Positions 1 to 6,272 of a stretch of 7,093 nucleotides of DNA are shown here, piece by piece (position 1 is the stretch's first letter; each line of letters starts with the position of its first letter). The notes beneath the pieces were generated by a model. The model did not search any database, was not told the DNA's origin, and saw nothing but the letters and a program-made list of their open reading frames with translations. Source of the stretch: Candidatus Aenigmatarchaeota archaeon (GTDB lineage Archaea > Aenigmatarchaeota > Aenigmatarchaeia > JACPZZ01); assembly GCA_016202795.1 (NCBI GenBank), contig JACQNY010000047.1, positions 1 to 7,093 of the forward strand, given 5' to 3'. The translations under genes were made by a program, and so were the position numbers.

Positions 1-148
1 GCCTTTTGTGGCCCATTGTGTAATAAACCGCGTCCTTTACAAGCTCAAAAATCTCAGCGAGTGTTTTAGCGCCTTTCAGTTTTTTGGAAAAACCTTTTGC
101 GGCGCTGTTAACCGATTTTTTAACAAAAGCTTTTTTGATTTTTTTCAT
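1..148 (-). CDS. Unidentified basic protein, N-terminal fragment (runs off the window)
   Basis: An open frame on the minus strand starts with ATG at 148 and continues off the left edge, giving about 49 residues. The first 28 residues are very lysine-rich (MKKIKKAFVKKSVNSAAKGF...). A more ordinary helical stretch follows (KTLAEIFELVKDAVYYTMGHKR). There is no signal peptide or membrane segment in the visible part. A GTG three codons upstream (156-158) is in frame and could be the true start; neither start has a convincing Shine-Dalgarno. A TATA-like element lies upstream at about 194-204. The helical stretch vaguely recalls the N-terminus of archaeal proteins that carry a putative metallopeptidase domain (DUF6782-like), but too little is visible to assign a family. 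The gene is divergent from tnpB, so the transposon appears to have landed between it and acs. That this is a real gene is fairly likely; its function is unknown. Confidence 0.6.
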   Translation of the reverse strand, partial: MKKIKKAFVKKSVNSAAKGFSKKLKGAKTLAEIFELVKDAVYYTMGHKR

Positions 149-193
149 GACCTTCACAAATAACTCTTAATAATTAATTACATGACCAGCACC

Positions 194-204
194 CTTTAAA
201 TAAC
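194..204 (-). promoter_or_regulatory. Probable TATA box of the left-edge gene
   Basis: On the minus strand the sequence reads TTATTTAAAGG, an archaeal-type TATA element. It is centred about 50 bases upstream of the ATG at 148, so it would give a 5' leader of roughly 20-25 bases. Assigned from sequence likeness and position only. Confidence 0.35.
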
Positions 205-282
205 TTATAGGCAACTTTCATTTTCGATATTATCGGCCGCACTCGTAGATTAATTTGTGTCGGAACGCTGTACACCACACAG

Positions 283-289
283 TATATAA
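283..289 (+). promoter_or_regulatory. TATA box of tnpB
   Basis: TATATAA is centred at 286, about 28 bases before the ATG at 314. In archaea transcription starts about 26 bases beyond the TATA centre, which would be near 312. The transcript would therefore be leaderless or nearly so. This favours ATG 314 over the upstream GTG at 308. Confidence 0.5.
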
Positions 290-313
290 GTAAATTGTTG
301 TAAACGAGTGAAA

Positions 314-1465
314 ATGAGAGCGTTCAGGTACCGCTTATACCCCAGCAAGATGCAAACAAAAACAATTGATATGGCAATCGAAAATTGCAGACAACTATAT
401 AATCAGATGCTTTCACTCAAAGTTGAAAAATACAAGGACGATAAAACCAGCCTGAAAAGAAACGACCTTTACAGCTTAGTAAAAGGAAATAGATTGATGT
501 ACTCTCAGGTTTCTCAGAACGTTGGAGAAAGAGTAAGTAGCGTATTCAATCACTTCTTCAAAACTAAAGGCGGTTTTCCAAGATTTAAGAAATACGGAAG
601 ATATCGGAGCATAACTTACCCACAGGCAAAAGAAAAATGGATCGGAAATAAATTACGTTTGCCGATGATTGGCGATATTTCTATGAAATATCACAGGCCT
701 GTCGAAGGAAAGCCTAAAACAATGACCGTTAAGAAGATGCCCTCTGGAAAATATTTCGCAACTATTTGTTGCGAAACCACAAGGGAAAAAACAGTAGACA
801 GGTTTCTGGACAAGAAGATAGGTATTGATCTGGGCCTGAATCATTTCATAGCAACAAGCGATGGTAGGTTCTTCGAGCACCCGAAACCATTAAAGAAGTT
901 GGAAGAAAAAAGAAAGCTGCTATCGAAAAGATTATCGCGTAAACAGGGGACATTTAACAAGGGCAAGGCGAGGGTAAAGTTGGCGAGATTGTACGAAAGA
1001 ATAACATACATTCGCCAAGACTATTCTTGGAAGCTGGTAAATTATTTAACTAGAAATTATGGAACGGTCTTCTTTGAAGATTTGCGTATTAAAAACATGC
1101 TAAAAAACCATAGCCTAGCAAAATCTATAGCAGACGTTTCTTGGGGCGATTTTGTACAGAAGCTGTTGTTCAAGGCTGAGAGTGCTGGAACGAAGGCTAT
1201 AAAAGTCAATCCAAGAAATACAAGCCAGATATGCAGTAATTGCGGAAAAATGAATACAATGGCCCTTTCGGATAGGGTCTATAAATGCGGATGTGGTTTG
1301 TTTGTTGACAGGGATTATAACTCCGCAATGGTAATCCTTTTAAGAGGGATAGGGTCGGAACGATCCGAATCAACGCCTTTGGAGATGGAACCTCTACTTT
1401 CTAAAAAAGCAAGTGCCGTCAGTGAATTGGGAAGCTTAAATTTCGATGGTAAGCAGTTCACATAA
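314..1465 (+). CDS. tnpB: TnpB, RNA-guided RuvC-like endonuclease of an IS200/IS605 element
   Basis: TnpB proteins cut DNA under the direction of an omega RNA made from the element's right end, and help retain the element after excision. All hallmarks are present (numbering from GTG 308). The start has the typical RAFRYRLYPSKMQ. RuvC-I GIDLGLNHF gives D174, RuvC-II VFFEDLRIKNM gives E257, and RuvC-III DRDYNSAM gives D336, so the catalytic triad is intact. A zinc ribbon lies between RuvC-II and RuvC-III, with C309-x2-C312 and C327-x-C329. The second pair is CxC, not the commoner CxxC. The length of 383-385 residues is normal. I start the gene at ATG 314 because of the TATA position and the family N-terminus; GTG 308, two codons earlier, is the alternative. 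The C-terminus (GSERSESTPLEMEPLLSK, then VSELGS) is the conserved tail that doubles as guide-RNA scaffold. The stop codon (1463-1465) lies just outside the element's inferred right end. Confidence 0.93.
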   Translation: MRAFRYRLYPSKMQTKTIDMAIENCRQLYNQMLSLKVEKYKDDKTSLKRNDLYSLVKGNRLMYSQVSQNVGERVSSVFNHFFKTKGGFPRFKKYGRYRSITYPQAKEKWIGNKLRLPMIGDISMKYHRPVEGKPKTMTVKKMPSGKYFATICCETTREKTVDRFLDKKIGIDLGLNHFIATSDGRFFEHPKPLKKLEEKRKLLSKRLSRKQGTFNKGKARVKLARLYERITYIRQDYSWKLVNYLTRNYGTVFFEDLRIKNMLKNHSLAKSIADVSWGDFVQKLLFKAESAGTKAIKVNPRNTSQICSNCGKMNTMALSDRVYKCGCGLFVDRDYNSAMVILLRGIGSERSESTPLEMEPLLSKKASAVSELGSLNFDGKQFT

Positions 1466-1481
1466 GTTTGGTTAATGGAAG
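1340..1481 (+). ncRNA. Inferred omega RNA (reRNA): scaffold from the tnpB 3' end plus flanking guide
   Basis: In this family the guide RNA is processed from the 3' part of the tnpB transcript and right end, and the guide is the host DNA just beyond the right end. Here the conserved tnpB tail (about 1350-1400) and the right-end hairpin (1431-1459) form the scaffold. It closes with TTCAC at 1457-1461. The guide would therefore begin at 1462 and run about 16-20 bases into the intergenic DNA, including the tnpB stop codon. The 5' boundary is a guess based on typical omega RNA length; the 3' scaffold boundary is much firmer. Confidence 0.5.
1434..1461 (+). repeat. Right-end hairpin and TTCAC terminus of the IS element
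   Basis: A 5-bp stem, GCTTA with TAAGC, encloses an 11-base loop. It is followed two bases later by TTCAC. The GAA before and TTC after the stem can extend the pairing. Subterminal hairpins of this kind are what TnpA recognises in IS200/IS605 elements, and they form the last stem of the omega RNA. Confidence 0.65.
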
Positions 1482-1565
1482 CCCGAAACGGGGCTTGATC
1501 GGAACCGATTCGAATTAACAGAGTTTGTTCCGGTCCGCTTAACGCTTATAACGATTGCGTTTCAC
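1479..1565 (+). repeat. Possible degenerate right-end/omega-RNA relics upstream of acs
   Basis: Three items in this strip echo the tnpB 3' end. First, AAGCCC (1479-1484) pairs with GGGCTT (1491-1496). Second, the sequence at 1499-1519 matches tnpB positions 1355-1374 at 18 of 20 bases with one gap. Third, AACGC (1541-1545) pairs with GCGTT (1557-1561) over an 11-base loop and runs into TTCAC (1561-1565). The 9-base string TTCACATAA occurs both here (1561-1569) and at the real right end (1457-1465). The strip could be a decayed older insertion. It could also be a local partial duplication, or a longer true right end. Confidence 0.4.
1545..1551 (+). promoter_or_regulatory. Probable TATA box of acs
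   Basis: CTTATAA is centred at about 1548, 26-27 bases before the acs ATG at 1575. This spacing predicts a leaderless acs transcript. The box sits in the loop of the hairpin at 1541-1561, so transposon-like sequence may supply the acs promoter. Confidence 0.5.
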
Positions 1566-1574
1566 ATAATTTTC

Positions 1575-3458
1575 ATGGCAGACCTGTTGGAGCGGTTATC
1601 CTCGGGCGACGAGGTTTACAGGCCGGACAGCGAAACGATGAATATCGCGACGATCAAGGATTACGAATCAATTTACAGCGAGTCCATAAAAAATCCTGAA
1701 AAATTCTGGGGCGATCGCGCGCGAGAGTTGCACTGGTTCAAACCATGGTCTAAGGTTTTAGATTGGAATTACCCGTGGGCAAAATGGTTTGTTGACGGCA
1801 AATTCAACATCTGTTATAACGCACTTGACCACCACGTTAAAAACGGTTTGGGCAATAAGGTGGCGTTTTACTGGGTCGGCGAACAGGGCGGGAAAAAACA
1901 GATAACCTACTCGGAACTTTTGACTGAAGTCAAAAAGTTTTCCAACGTTTTGAAAAAACTTGGCGTGGACAAAGGCGACAAAGTTACCGTATATATGCCA
2001 CGCATATTCCAGCAGATTATCACACTTTTGGCCTGCGCGCGTATCGGAGCCGTGCATAGCGTTGTTTATTCCGGGTTCAGCTCGGGCGCGTTGAAAGAGC
2101 GTGTTGTTTCCGCGGGTTCTAAAGTTATCGTAACAGCGGATGGCGGCTTTTACAAGGGGAAGATTGTTGAATTAAAGAAAATCGTTGACGATATAAAAGG
2201 CGAATGCCCGACCGTTAATCATGTAATTGTAGTCCGCCATGCCAATTCTGCGATTGAGTTTACGAAAGGCGACGTCGATTGGGAGGAATTGATGCGCGAT
2301 TCAAGCAGCGAATGCGAAGCCGAAGTTATGGATTCTGAAGATCCTTTGTTTGTTCTTTACACTTCCGGAACAACCGGAAAGCCGAAAGGCGTTCTGCATG
2401 TCCAGGCGGGTTATGCTGTCGGCGTTTACACAACAGCGAAATGGATTTTCGACGCGAAGCCAAACGACGTCTATTGGTGCACCGCTGACGCAGGATGGAT
2501 AACAGGACACAGTTACATAATCTACGGACCTTTGTTAAACGGGTTGACGAGCGTAATTTATGAGGGCGCACCGACTACGCCGGATCCGGGCAGGTTTTGG
2601 TCGATAATAGAAGATTTAAAAGTCACGATATTTTACACAGCGCCGACAGCGATACGGTTATTGATGAAAAGCGGGGACAAATGGCCGGCGAAATATAATT
2701 TGTCGTCTTTGCGCCTTCTTGGAACCGTGGGGGAGCCAATCAACCCCGAAGCGTGGCTATGGTACCGCAAAGTCACAGGAGGCAAACCGATAATGGATAC
2801 CTGGTGGCAAACTGAAACAGGCATGATAATGATAACGCCCATGCCTTGCGTGCCTTTGAAGCCAGGCTCTGCGGCAAAACCGTTCCCGGGAATAGTCGCT
2901 GATATAGTTGACGAGAAAGGCAATGCGGTTCCGATTAACAAGGGAGGTTATCTTGTGATCCGCAATCCATGGCCGTCGATGATGCGCACTGTTTACAATG
3001 ACCCGGAAAGATATTTGAAATATTGGAACACTATACCGAATGTTTACATGGCCGGCGACGTCGCGCACCGCGATAAAGACGGCTATTACTGGATAATGGG
3101 ACGAAGCGACGACGTGATAAAAGTTTCCGGTTATCGGTTGGGATCAGCGGAAATAGAAAGCGCGTTCGTGAGCCACCCGTCCGTAGCGGAAGCGGCGGTT
3201 ATCGGTAAGCCGGATGAAGTGCGCGGCGAAGCGATAAAAGTTTTCTTAATACTGCGAGAAGGCCAATCGCCTTCAGAAGAGTTGAAAGAAGCCTTGAAAA
3301 AACACATCCGCACGGAGATAGGCCCTATTGCGATTCCTTCGGAAATAGAATTCGTCACATGGCTGCCTAAAACACGCAGCGGGAAAATAATGCGCCGCGT
3401 TTTAAAGGCAAAAGAGTTAGGCTTGCCAGTAGGCGATACGTCGACGCTGGAAGATTAG
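1575..3458 (+). CDS. acs: Acetyl-CoA synthetase, AMP-forming
   Basis: This cytoplasmic enzyme converts acetate, CoA and ATP to acetyl-CoA, AMP and pyrophosphate by way of acetyl-AMP. The 627 residues show the full family order. An ACAS N-terminal domain spans about 25-85. The ATP-binding P-loop TSGTTGKPKG is at 263-272. The A5 motif DTWWQTETG is at 408-416, where W411 corresponds to the tryptophan that limits the pocket to acetate in bacterial Acs. GDVA follows with D495, then GRSDDVIKVSGYRLG at 509-523. The C-terminal PKTRSGKIMRR carries the adenylation lysine K604, which in many species is regulated by acetylation. The length is slightly under the usual ~650. The start follows a TATA box at leaderless spacing, and there is no Shine-Dalgarno. 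The 3' end overlaps the convergent membrane-protein gene by four bases. Propionate activation cannot be excluded, but the tryptophan argues for acetate. Confidence 0.95.
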   Translation: MADLLERLSSGDEVYRPDSETMNIATIKDYESIYSESIKNPEKFWGDRARELHWFKPWSKVLDWNYPWAKWFVDGKFNICYNALDHHVKNGLGNKVAFYWVGEQGGKKQITYSELLTEVKKFSNVLKKLGVDKGDKVTVYMPRIFQQIITLLACARIGAVHSVVYSGFSSGALKERVVSAGSKVIVTADGGFYKGKIVELKKIVDDIKGECPTVNHVIVVRHANSAIEFTKGDVDWEELMRDSSSECEAEVMDSEDPLFVLYTSGTTGKPKGVLHVQAGYAVGVYTTAKWIFDAKPNDVYWCTADAGWITGHSYIIYGPLLNGLTSVIYEGAPTTPDPGRFWSIIEDLKVTIFYTAPTAIRLLMKSGDKWPAKYNLSSLRLLGTVGEPINPEAWLWYRKVTGGKPIMDTWWQTETGMIMITPMPCVPLKPGSAAKPFPGIVADIVDEKGNAVPINKGGYLVIRNPWPSMMRTVYNDPERYLKYWNTIPNVYMAGDVAHRDKDGYYWIMGRSDDVIKVSGYRLGSAEIESAFVSHPSVAEAAVIGKPDEVRGEAIKVFLILREGQSPSEELKEALKKHIRTEIGPIAIPSEIEFVTWLPKTRSGKIMRRVLKAKELGLPVGDTSTLED

Positions 3459-3700
3459 AATAAAATTTTGACCAAAGCCAAAATCGAAATTATGATCCAC
3501 ACCACATTAATGGCCGCTGGCTGGTAATCTTTTTTTGACATGGTTTCTGCAAGAAGGCTAATTGCACCTGTCAAGTTCAGAAGCTGGTACAGTATGTTAT
3601 CGGATTTTACTAAAGAGAAACTGATTAGGGAATAAGCAAGCACTATGGCAAACGCGCCGTACCACCCTATTAATCCCAGAGAGTTTTTTATTTTGAACAT
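3455..3700 (-). CDS. Small three-helix membrane protein, CBU_0592-like
   Basis: This 81-residue, strongly hydrophobic protein has three predicted membrane segments at about 8-30, 36-54 and 61-80. The central YQLLNLTGAISLL is the hallmark of the CBU_0592-type membrane domain, a widespread family of unknown function. A short charged loop (SKKDYQP) separates helices 2 and 3. The start is clear: the upstream peptidase gene ends in TAG and this ATG follows with no gap (TAGATG), preceded by GGAG eight bases upstream. That GGAG is the best ribosome-binding site in the window and suggests translation coupled to the peptidase. The TAA stop overlaps the acs TAG stop on the other strand. Family assignment is good; function is unknown. 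The coupling hints at a role linked to the M20 enzyme, but that is inference. Confidence 0.85.
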   Translation of the reverse strand: MFKIKNSLGLIGWYGAFAIVLAYSLISFSLVKSDNILYQLLNLTGAISLLAETMSKKDYQPAAINVVWIIISILALVKILF

Positions 3701-4828
3701 CTAACTTACTCCGAAAAAATTATCAATTATTTCTGTGTAAATCTTTTCCACAGTTTTTATTTCGTCCACGTTCACGTATTCGTCGGCTGTATGGATATTA
3801 TCACCGTTCGGCCCTATGTTTATCGACGGTATTTTGCATAACGAAACTGTGTAATTCATGTCGAAAACAGAATCGGAATTTTTCAGTTCCGGTTTTATTC
3901 CGAATTTTTTAAATGCGGATTTTGCCAGTGATACGATTTTCTCATTCTCGTTTACCATGCAAGCGTCCAGGAATGGGTTTGGCCGTTTGTAAAATTCTAT
4001 TTCAATGCGAGATTTTAATTTCAATGATTTTACAAGGTCTTGTAATTGTTTGTAACAATATTCTTTATCTTCGCCTTCTACCGTGCTGCGATGGACCATG
4101 AATTCGCAGTAATCAGGTATGAAGAAAAATTCAGTGCCGCCGCCGATTTTGCATACGCACGTGACGCCGGATCCCATCACAGGGTGTTTTTTTGTTTTTA
4201 ATTTATCGACAGCTTCGATGATTTTTGCAGCGTCGACGATTGCGTTAACGCCTTTTCTCTGCGAGCCGTGGCCGGATTTGCCGTGAACTTTTACATTAAA
4301 CGCATAACGCCCTTTTATCGAATTCACAATGAATAATCCGTCGCCTGCGATCACGCCGGGTTCCGAGAACAACGCTGCGCCGAAGTCTTTGTTTATTATT
4401 TTTTTCTGGATAAGGTCGTAGGTTCCTAGAGAAATTAATTCCTCGTCCATGACACCCGTGAATGTTACGGTCCCGCGGAATTTTTTATTTTTTAACCGCA
4501 ACAACTGCATAAGCATGATCGCGATGCCTGATTTCTGGTCCAGAGCTCCTAACCCAAAAAGTTTCCCATTTTCTATAACAGGTTTCGTCGGCGATTTTGT
4601 CCAGCCTTCCGCTGACGGAACGGTATCTATGTGGCCATTTAGCAGAAGTTTCGGTTTTCCGGATCCGACGGAACAAACTACATTCGGACGATTTTTTTCC
4701 GTGTAAACTAACTTTGGATTGAAGCCATTATCTTTAAGAAAATCGTAAACAAATTTCGCGATTTTTTCCTCGTTGCCGCTGACCGATTCTATTTCAACGA
4801 GTTTTTTTGTAAGTTCAACAGCGTCCAT
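3701..4828 (-). CDS. M20-family metallopeptidase/deacylase (ArgE/DapE/ACY1 type)
   Basis: M20 enzymes use two metal ions, usually zinc, to hydrolyse amide bonds in N-acylated amino acids or small peptides in the cytoplasm. The 375-residue protein has the expected ligands and catalytic residues. GHIDTVP gives H66 and catalytic D68, GALDQKSG gives bridging D97, and DEE gives E129/E130. SEPG gives E156 and GDNIHTADEYV gives H346. The dimerisation (lid) domain spans about 170-285 and includes HGKSGHGS (H187). The region near HRSTVEGE (246-253) fits the substrate-contact arginine seen in relatives. The substrate could be N-acetyl-ornithine, N-succinyl-diaminopimelate, an amino-carrier-protein lysine or a peptide; the sequence does not settle this, so I give no symbol. 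It lies 29 bases after the GNAT gene and abuts the membrane-protein gene. It may also have its own promoter. Confidence 0.9.
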   Translation of the reverse strand: MDAVELTKKLVEIESVSGNEEKIAKFVYDFLKDNGFNPKLVYTEKNRPNVVCSVGSGKPKLLLNGHIDTVPSAEGWTKSPTKPVIENGKLFGLGALDQKSGIAIMLMQLLRLKNKKFRGTVTFTGVMDEELISLGTYDLIQKKIINKDFGAALFSEPGVIAGDGLFIVNSIKGRYAFNVKVHGKSGHGSQRKGVNAIVDAAKIIEAVDKLKTKKHPVMGSGVTCVCKIGGGTEFFFIPDYCEFMVHRSTVEGEDKEYCYKQLQDLVKSLKLKSRIEIEFYKRPNPFLDACMVNENEKIVSLAKSAFKKFGIKPELKNSDSVFDMNYTVSLCKIPSINIGPNGDNIHTADEYVNVDEIKTVEKIYTEIIDNFFGVS

Positions 4829-4854
4829 AAAAATGAAATTGTAATTTAGATAAT

Positions 4855-4862
4855 AAATTATA
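4855..4862 (-). promoter_or_regulatory. Possible internal promoter (TATA box) of the M20 gene
   Basis: On the minus strand TATAATTT is centred about 30 bases before the M20 ATG at 4828, predicting a transcript start near 4832 and a leader of only about four bases. The box overlaps the stop codon of the GNAT gene. No Shine-Dalgarno precedes the M20 start, which fits a near-leaderless message. The gene could still be read through from upstream. Confidence 0.4.
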
Positions 4863-6156
4863 CTTTGTACAATTCCCTAAGGCCGCGGGCCTGCCCTGCG
4901 AACGGGTGAAGATCTGCGATATCGCCGTTATGCACAAGCAAATCCATTGCGTGAGGCCTTCTTCCAAGCAATTCTTCCAGCTCTTTGGTGGTTAGTTTAA
5001 CAGTCGTCCTGTGAATCCCAGGCACATAATCCAGATCGTCCGGCGACAAGTCGTTGCCTGCGAAACGACCGTGAAGCCTTCTCGCCAGTTTGTTCATGCC
5101 AATTGCAGGAACAGCATCAGTCCACCATGTGCGTGTTCCTAGCTGTTCCGCATCCAGTAATGACAATACGGATAACATGTAGCCTAAACCATTGACTTTG
5201 CCGCGGTTTGCCACGTCTGTAAGCTCGGAAGTTCCGAACGCAGACCTTTCTACTGTAACGCTTGAATCAGCTCTGCCGGTTTCCCTGTCGATTGCGACGT
5301 AAACGATTGACAGGGGCGAAGCGCTCTGATGTTGTTCTGTAACATAATGCCTCATTGTGCTTCTAAGATCGTAAGTCCCGTACACAGGGAAGACGTCGGT
5401 CAGCAAATCGATGACTTTTTCCAAATCTTCCGGCCTTGCGCGCCTCAGGTCGTGCGTTTCCAAGAAATGGTCTACCAGTGTCGCGGAGCTGTTTCTGGGA
5501 GGCTCGGCAGCACCATTTCTTACTAACCGCTCCATTTTTTTGAACCATTCCGTGCCACGTTCAGGGAATAATTCCAACCTTGAAGGGTCAATTTTTGCGA
5601 AATCTTCAACATCGTAGCGTTGGCCGGCCGCATAAAACAGGCCATTGTTCGCGGCTTCGACTTTGTAACCGTGTTTTCGCAGCGCTTCTGCGACGCCTAC
5701 CATACCCAATCCTTTCTGCACGTGTTCGTTAACATTCGGAACACGTATGTTTCCGTAGCGCGTTGCGTTTGGGAATGCGTTTTGCCATGTTTCTACCAGA
5801 GCTTCAGCAGCGTCAGGATCAACAGAGAAAGGCATTATCTCGCTCGACGGTTTAACGCGCCGGTTACCTTTGCCAAAATCAGCACTATCATCTATGTAAG
5901 GCGTTATGGCAAGAATTTCTTTGCCGTCCCGCACGCCTAGCCAGTTAGGCAGCCTGCTTGCATAGGGTTCTACAGCTGCAAATACATGACCTAGGCCATG
6001 CTGCTGAGTAAAATTGTCGAAATCATAGAAGTTGTTTGCGCCGACAAACGGGGTTAAGGTCGCGGAATTTGTTCTGTGGGATGTTTCAATTGCCAAAGTT
6101 TTATCACCAATTACGTTTACTGACGAACACGTATCTCGCTTAGAAACGTCTTCCAT
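4858..6156 (-). CDS. GNAT-like N-acetyltransferase with a long unrecognised N-terminal half (AblB-like C-terminus)
   Basis: Residues about 237-385 look like a GNAT domain. It begins with RRARPEDLEKVIDLLTDVFP, has a central strand SIVYVAIDRETGR, and then ELTDVANRGKVNGLGYMLSVL (311-331). The KVNGLG there (320-325) sits where GNATs bind acetyl-CoA (Q/RxxGxG/A, with lysine first). The block ELTDVANRGK...TDAVPAIGMNKLARRL resembles the AEMTDFAT...ARALSPGMN pattern of beta-lysine N6-acetyltransferase (AblB). That suggests an amino-acid-like amine as acceptor, but no lysine 2,3-aminomutase (AblA) is in the window. Residues 1-230 match nothing I recognise. They have no membrane or signal segment and contain conserved-looking aromatic stretches (FYDFDNFTQQHGLGHVF, PNWLGVRDGKEILAITPYIDD). 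A C-terminal tail of about 45 residues follows the GNAT fold. The start at 6156 lies 21 bases from a TATA centre, close to leaderless. The gene is first of three on this strand. Confidence 0.75.
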   Translation of the reverse strand: MEDVSKRDTCSSVNVIGDKTLAIETSHRTNSATLTPFVGANNFYDFDNFTQQHGLGHVFAAVEPYASRLPNWLGVRDGKEILAITPYIDDSADFGKGNRRVKPSSEIMPFSVDPDAAEALVETWQNAFPNATRYGNIRVPNVNEHVQKGLGMVGVAEALRKHGYKVEAANNGLFYAAGQRYDVEDFAKIDPSRLELFPERGTEWFKKMERLVRNGAAEPPRNSSATLVDHFLETHDLRRARPEDLEKVIDLLTDVFPVYGTYDLRSTMRHYVTEQHQSASPLSIVYVAIDRETGRADSSVTVERSAFGTSELTDVANRGKVNGLGYMLSVLSLLDAEQLGTRTWWTDAVPAIGMNKLARRLHGRFAGNDLSPDDLDYVPGIHRTTVKLTTKELEELLGRRPHAMDLLVHNGDIADLHPFAGQARGLRELYKV

Positions 6157-6173
6157 ACATTAGTCCAAAAACC

Positions 6174-6181
6174 TATTTAAA
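6174..6181 (-). promoter_or_regulatory. TATA box of the GNAT gene
   Basis: On the minus strand TTTAAATA is centred at about 6177.5, some 21 bases before the ATG at 6156. Transcription would start within a few bases of the start codon, giving a leaderless message. It is the leftward half of a divergent promoter region. Confidence 0.5.
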
Positions 6182-6237
6182 CGTGGTTTCTGGAGGATCG
6201 TTGATCGCACTACCTGTTTAACTGCTGCTATTGACAT

Positions 6238-6256
6238 CACATTATAACGTAATGTG
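6238..6256. promoter_or_regulatory. Operator-like inverted repeat in the divergent intergenic region
   Basis: CACATTA (6238-6244) and TAATGTG (6250-6256) are perfect 7-bp inverted arms around a 5-bp spacer, a typical shape for a dimeric regulator's site. The right arm lies inside an 11-bp direct repeat, TAACGTAATGT, found at 6245-6255 and again at 6264-6274, 19 bp apart. The site lies between the GNAT promoter and the ACT-gene promoter and could act on both. Confidence 0.55.
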
Positions 6257-6272
6257 AGTATATTAACGTAAT

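Larger units (their letters stand above)
240..1461 (+). mobile_element. IS200/IS605-family element, tnpB-only (IS1341-type)
   Basis: The element carries an intact tnpB and no Y1 transposase (tnpA), so it would depend on a TnpA supplied in trans or be immobile. The right end is well supported. A hairpin with GCTTA (1434-1438) pairing with TAAGC (1450-1454) across an 11-base loop, flanked by GAA and TTC, ends in TTCAC at 1457-1461. This matches the usual archaeal layout of GAAGC, hairpin, AGTTCAC. The left end is uncertain. I place it at a 7-bp inverted repeat, CACTCGT (240-246) with ACGAGTG (304-310), which brackets the tnpB promoter, but the true left cleavage site could lie anywhere in roughly 150-305. 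By eye the tnpB gene is more AT-rich and uses more AGA/AGG arginine codons than acs, consistent with a mobile origin. Confidence 0.6.

Noticed and set aside
150..307. A Y1 transposase (tnpA) gene or remnant upstream of tnpB
   Set aside because: The interval is too short and no frame encodes a HUH motif, so the element is treated as tnpB-only.
653..880. Minus-strand 75-codon frame inside tnpB
   Set aside because: It lies within the conserved TnpB coding sequence and has no recognisable content.
1479..1496. GC-rich hairpin after tnpB as an intrinsic terminator
   Set aside because: No U-tract follows the stem, and archaeal termination does not normally depend on hairpins; a right-end-like relic fits better.
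1758..3358. Several antisense open frames of 69-103 codons inside acs
   Set aside because: They are shadows of the strongly conserved acs frame, with cysteine- and arginine-rich composition and no recognisable domain or start signal.
1575..3458. Another acyl-CoA synthetase (propionate or medium-chain) instead of Acs
   Set aside because: The ACAS N-terminal domain and the DTWWQTETG motif with W411 favour acetate.
5329..5940. Plus-strand open frames opposite the acetyltransferase gene
   Set aside because: They overlap a long gene with clear GNAT motifs on the other strand and show no family features or upstream TATA at the right distance.
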